A stretch of 14,065 nt of DNA from JBDKTK01 sp964556675 (lineage in GTDB: Bacteria; Desulfobacterota; Syntrophia; Syntrophales; UBA4778), in the NCBI GenBank assembly GCA_964556675.1, contig CAZKYN010000070.1:1-14065 (forward strand), in the 5' to 3' direction. Below, piece after piece: positions 14,007 through 14,065 of this stretch; the first letter of the stretch is position 1, and each line of letters opens with the position of its first letter. Both the position numbers and the translations under genes were made by a program. The notes under the pieces are model-generated. The model was given only the letters and a program-made list of their open reading frames with translations, made no database searches and had not been told where the DNA came from.

Positions 14007-14065
14007 TTATTTTTTTGTATAGTCGTAGACGCCCTTGCCGGTCTTGCGGCCATAACGGCCGGCCC
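14007..14065 (-). CDS. 3-hydroxyacyl-CoA dehydrogenase, C-terminus only (runs off right edge)
   Basis: Eighteen complete codons up to TAA at 14007-14009 read AGRYGRKTGKGVYDYTKK. The GRKTGKGxYDY ending is the standard C-terminal signature of 3-hydroxybutyryl/3-hydroxyacyl-CoA dehydrogenases. The enzyme oxidises 3-hydroxyacyl-CoA to 3-ketoacyl-CoA with NAD(P). It lies directly upstream of the thiolase on the same strand, which fits consecutive pathway steps. The rest of the gene and the operon promoter lie beyond the window. Confidence 0.85.
   Translation of the reverse strand, partial: AGRYGRKTGKGVYDYTKK

Noticed and set aside
1..14065. Mobile element, CRISPR array, tRNA/rRNA or toxin-antitoxin system
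   Set aside because: Reading both strands I found no transposase or integrase motifs, no regularly spaced repeats, no RNA gene signatures and no small paired toxin-antitoxin frames.

Overview
The window looks like a piece of a moderately GC-rich anaerobic bacterial genome, most likely of the old deltaproteobacterial (Desulfobacterota, syntroph-like) group. That placement is an inference from the gene content: a thiolase / 3-hydroxyacyl-CoA dehydrogenase / crotonase set, two DUF362 proteins (one with a ferredoxin tail), a YihG-like acyltransferase, a DUF1284 protein and tandem SYLF lipoproteins. No marker gene fixes the taxon. I saw no tRNA, rRNA, CRISPR array, insertion sequence or phage gene.

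Layout. (1) 1-1134, minus: an open frame cut by the left edge. It begins as a spore-photoproduct-lyase-like radical SAM protein and switches, near 472-492, into the C-terminal half of a HAD phosphatase followed by a DinB domain. The G+C content also changes there, so it is either a contig mis-join or a very odd fusion. (2) 1411-2968, plus: two tandem paralogous SYLF (Ysc84/DUF500) lipoproteins ending near a strong hairpin. (3) 3029-4176, minus: a histidine-kinase fragment without its phosphoacceptor histidine, preceded by a nitroreductase. (4) 4253-4461, plus: a frame-broken remnant of a gene 3' end, facing a DUF362 gene (4528-5619, minus) across a two-way terminator. (5) 5823-6443, plus: a cytidylate-kinase-like protein, divergent from DUF362 and convergent with a PlsC/YihG-type acyltransferase (6549-7514, minus). 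A DUF1284 protein lies upstream of the acyltransferase (7736-8149, minus).

(6) 8479-14065, minus: the main functional unit, a tightly spaced run of seven genes. In transcription order these are a 3-hydroxyacyl-CoA dehydrogenase (only its C-terminus is in the window), a thiolase, an NRDE/TANGO2-family protein, an unrecognised 137-aa protein, an enoyl-CoA hydratase, a DUF362 protein with two [4Fe-4S] motifs, and an alpha/beta hydrolase. A hairpin follows the last stop. Gaps are 21-96 bp and most genes have a clear Shine-Dalgarno site. Dehydrogenase, thiolase and hydratase make an acetoacetyl-CoA / short-chain beta-oxidation module. The role of the other four genes in it is not known from the sequence.

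No clearly new defence or mobile system is visible. The best leads are the in-frame radical SAM-HAD-DinB chimera, the beta-oxidation operon carrying a DUF362-ferredoxin and an unknown small protein, the decapitated histidine kinase, and the frame-broken remnant at 4253-4461.
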